A stretch of DNA of 7,655 nucleotides from Ferruginibacter sp. (GTDB taxonomy: Bacteria; Bacteroidota; Bacteroidia; Chitinophagales; Chitinophagaceae). Under the pieces are notes generated by a model. That model was given only the letters and a program-made list of their open reading frames with translations, was not told the DNA's origin and ran no database searches. Numbering within the stretch: the stretch's first letter is position 1; each line of letters begins with the position of its first letter. The stretch lies in contig JANXTN010000078.1 in the NCBI GenBank assembly GCA_025352435.1, positions 1 to 7,655 on the forward strand. The letters are read 5' to 3'. Both the position numbers and the translations under genes were made by a program. Below, piece by piece: positions 6,740-7,655 of the stretch.

Positions 6740-7655
6740 GTGTTAGTTAGAAAATACTTTTACAACTCAGTTTTTAGGAAATTAGTTGTGCTTTTTTTAC
6801 TGTATTTTTTTCTAAGTGAAAATATTTTTTCTCAAGCCAACAATGGTCCTCAACCATACAATGGAAGGCGTTTTAAAAATATTGTAATCGCAGAATCAGC
6901 CGCAACAACTTTAGGCTTAATTGGCTTGCATTATTTGTGGTACAAAAAGTTCCCACATAGCAAATTTCATTTTTTTAATGATAGTAAAGAGTGGTTAAAC
7001 ATGGACAAAGCAGGACATGCAACTACTTCTTATAACCTAAGTAGTGTTCAATTTAATATGATGAGCTATGCAGGTATAAAAAATAGCCAGGCGACATGGA
7101 TTGGAGGTTTAACCTCTTTGGGTTTTCAAACAATAATAGAAATCTTTGATGGTTTCTCCCAAAAATGGGGGTTTTCAAAAACTGATATGCTGGCCAATAT
7201 AATAGGTACATCTTTATTTATGAGTCAGCAATTTGCCTTTAAGGAGCAACGAATTCAGTTAAAGTTTTCTTTTCACCACAGCATTTATGCAAAATATAAT
7301 CCTGCAGAATTAGGTAGTAACAAATGGCAACGTTGGCTTAAAGATTATAACGGTCAAACTTATTGGATATCTGTTAACCCATCATCGTTTTTAAAAAACA
7401 ATCATCAGTTTCCAAGTTGGTTAAATGCATCAGCAGGTTATGGGGCAGAAGGGATGACAGGTGGTATGACAAACCCCTCTGAAATTAAAGGTAAAACTCT
7501 GCCTTCTTTTAAAAGACAAAGAAAATATTTCTTTTCACTGGATGTAGACCTTAAAAATATTGACAGTAAAAATCTAAACACAAAAGCACTTCTGGTTTTA
7601 CCGGAAATTTTTAAAACCCCTTTTGCAGCTTTAGAGTTTAAAAAACAAGCCCGTA
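6740..7655 (+). CDS. DUF2279-family exported protein (partial, runs off the window)
   Basis: The frame is open from 6659, after a TAA at 6656-6658, to the window end without a stop, giving at least 305 residues from the chosen start. I recognise the Bacteroidota form of DUF2279 (related to E. coli YfiM, function unknown): FNDSKEWLNMDKAGH with D89, K90, G92 and H93; EIFDGFSQKWG from about 134; KDYNGQTYW at 201-209; GYGAEGM at 233-239. No ATG occurs upstream of the conserved MDKAGH. GTG at 6740 is preferred because it gives a signal peptide with basic residues (RK at 4-5, FRK at 12-14), a hydrophobic LVVLFLLYFFL core and likely cleavage near FSQA at 30-33. GTG at 6788 would lack the positive segment. 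It follows the pump by 70 nt with no clear terminator, so read-through from the operon is possible, but a role in metal efflux is not shown. Confidence 0.78.
   Translation, partial: MLVRKYFYNSVFRKLVVLFLLYFFLSENIFSQANNGPQPYNGRRFKNIVIAESAATTLGLIGLHYLWYKKFPHSKFHFFNDSKEWLNMDKAGHATTSYNLSSVQFNMMSYAGIKNSQATWIGGLTSLGFQTIIEIFDGFSQKWGFSKTDMLANIIGTSLFMSQQFAFKEQRIQLKFSFHHSIYAKYNPAELGSNKWQRWLKDYNGQTYWISVNPSSFLKNNHQFPSWLNASAGYGAEGMTGGMTNPSEIKGKTLPSFKRQRKYFFSLDVDLKNIDSKNLNTKALLVLPEIFKTPFAALEFKKQAR

Noticed and set aside
888..6774. CTTTTACAACnCAnTTTT at 888-905 and again at 6757-6774 (16/18 matches)
   Set aside because: The motif is mostly T and A, the second copy falls within the likely signal-peptide coding region, and such matches are expected by chance in DNA this AT-rich.

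Overview
The window is AT-rich bacterial DNA and almost certainly comes from a member of the Bacteroidota, probably a Chitinophagaceae- or Sphingobacteriales-like organism. Four things suggest this. Starts are preceded by A-rich stretches rather than Shine-Dalgarno sequences. One upstream region holds a near-consensus Bacteroidota-type promoter (TTTG, 20-nt spacer, TGTTTTTG). A secreted Lys/Thr/Ala/Pro-rich protein ends in KDGTPD-type repeats. A DUF2279-type protein also has the Bacteroidota form of that family. The genus cannot be fixed from this sequence, and no mobile element, RNA gene or CRISPR array was seen. Every supported gene reads on the + strand.

Layout. (1) 1-60 is the last 19 codons of an upstream gene, a Lys/His-rich tail with a 5-residue tandem repeat, followed by a probable terminator (102-137). 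(2) 339-740 encodes a small, very basic exported protein of unknown function with two C-terminal KDGTPD repeats, closed by a strong intrinsic terminator (768-795). (3) 941-6669 encodes a complete tripartite heavy-metal efflux system of the CzcCBA/CusCBA type: an outer-membrane TolC-family channel (941-2224), a lipoprotein periplasmic adaptor (2239-3345) and a 1046-residue HME-RND inner-membrane pump (3529-6669). (4) 6740 to the window end is the start of a DUF2279-family exported protein, cut by the window edge.

The three efflux genes would work as one envelope-spanning machine. The pump takes metal from the periplasm or inner membrane using the proton gradient, the adaptor links it to the channel, and the channel opens to the outside. 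The pump keeps the HME-RND proton-relay acidic residues (D396, D402, E409). It has none of the three substrate methionines of CusA and carries an acidic residue at one of those positions, so a divalent cation (Zn/Co/Cd/Ni class) is a better guess than Cu/Ag. No metal-responsive regulator lies in the window.

Two non-coding features deserve attention. An 18-nt sequence (17/18 identical, with matching flanks) occurs about 90-100 nt upstream of both the small basic protein and the efflux operon. The adaptor and pump genes, in an otherwise tight operon, are separated by 183 nt holding three possible hairpins, including a perfect 17-nt palindrome.
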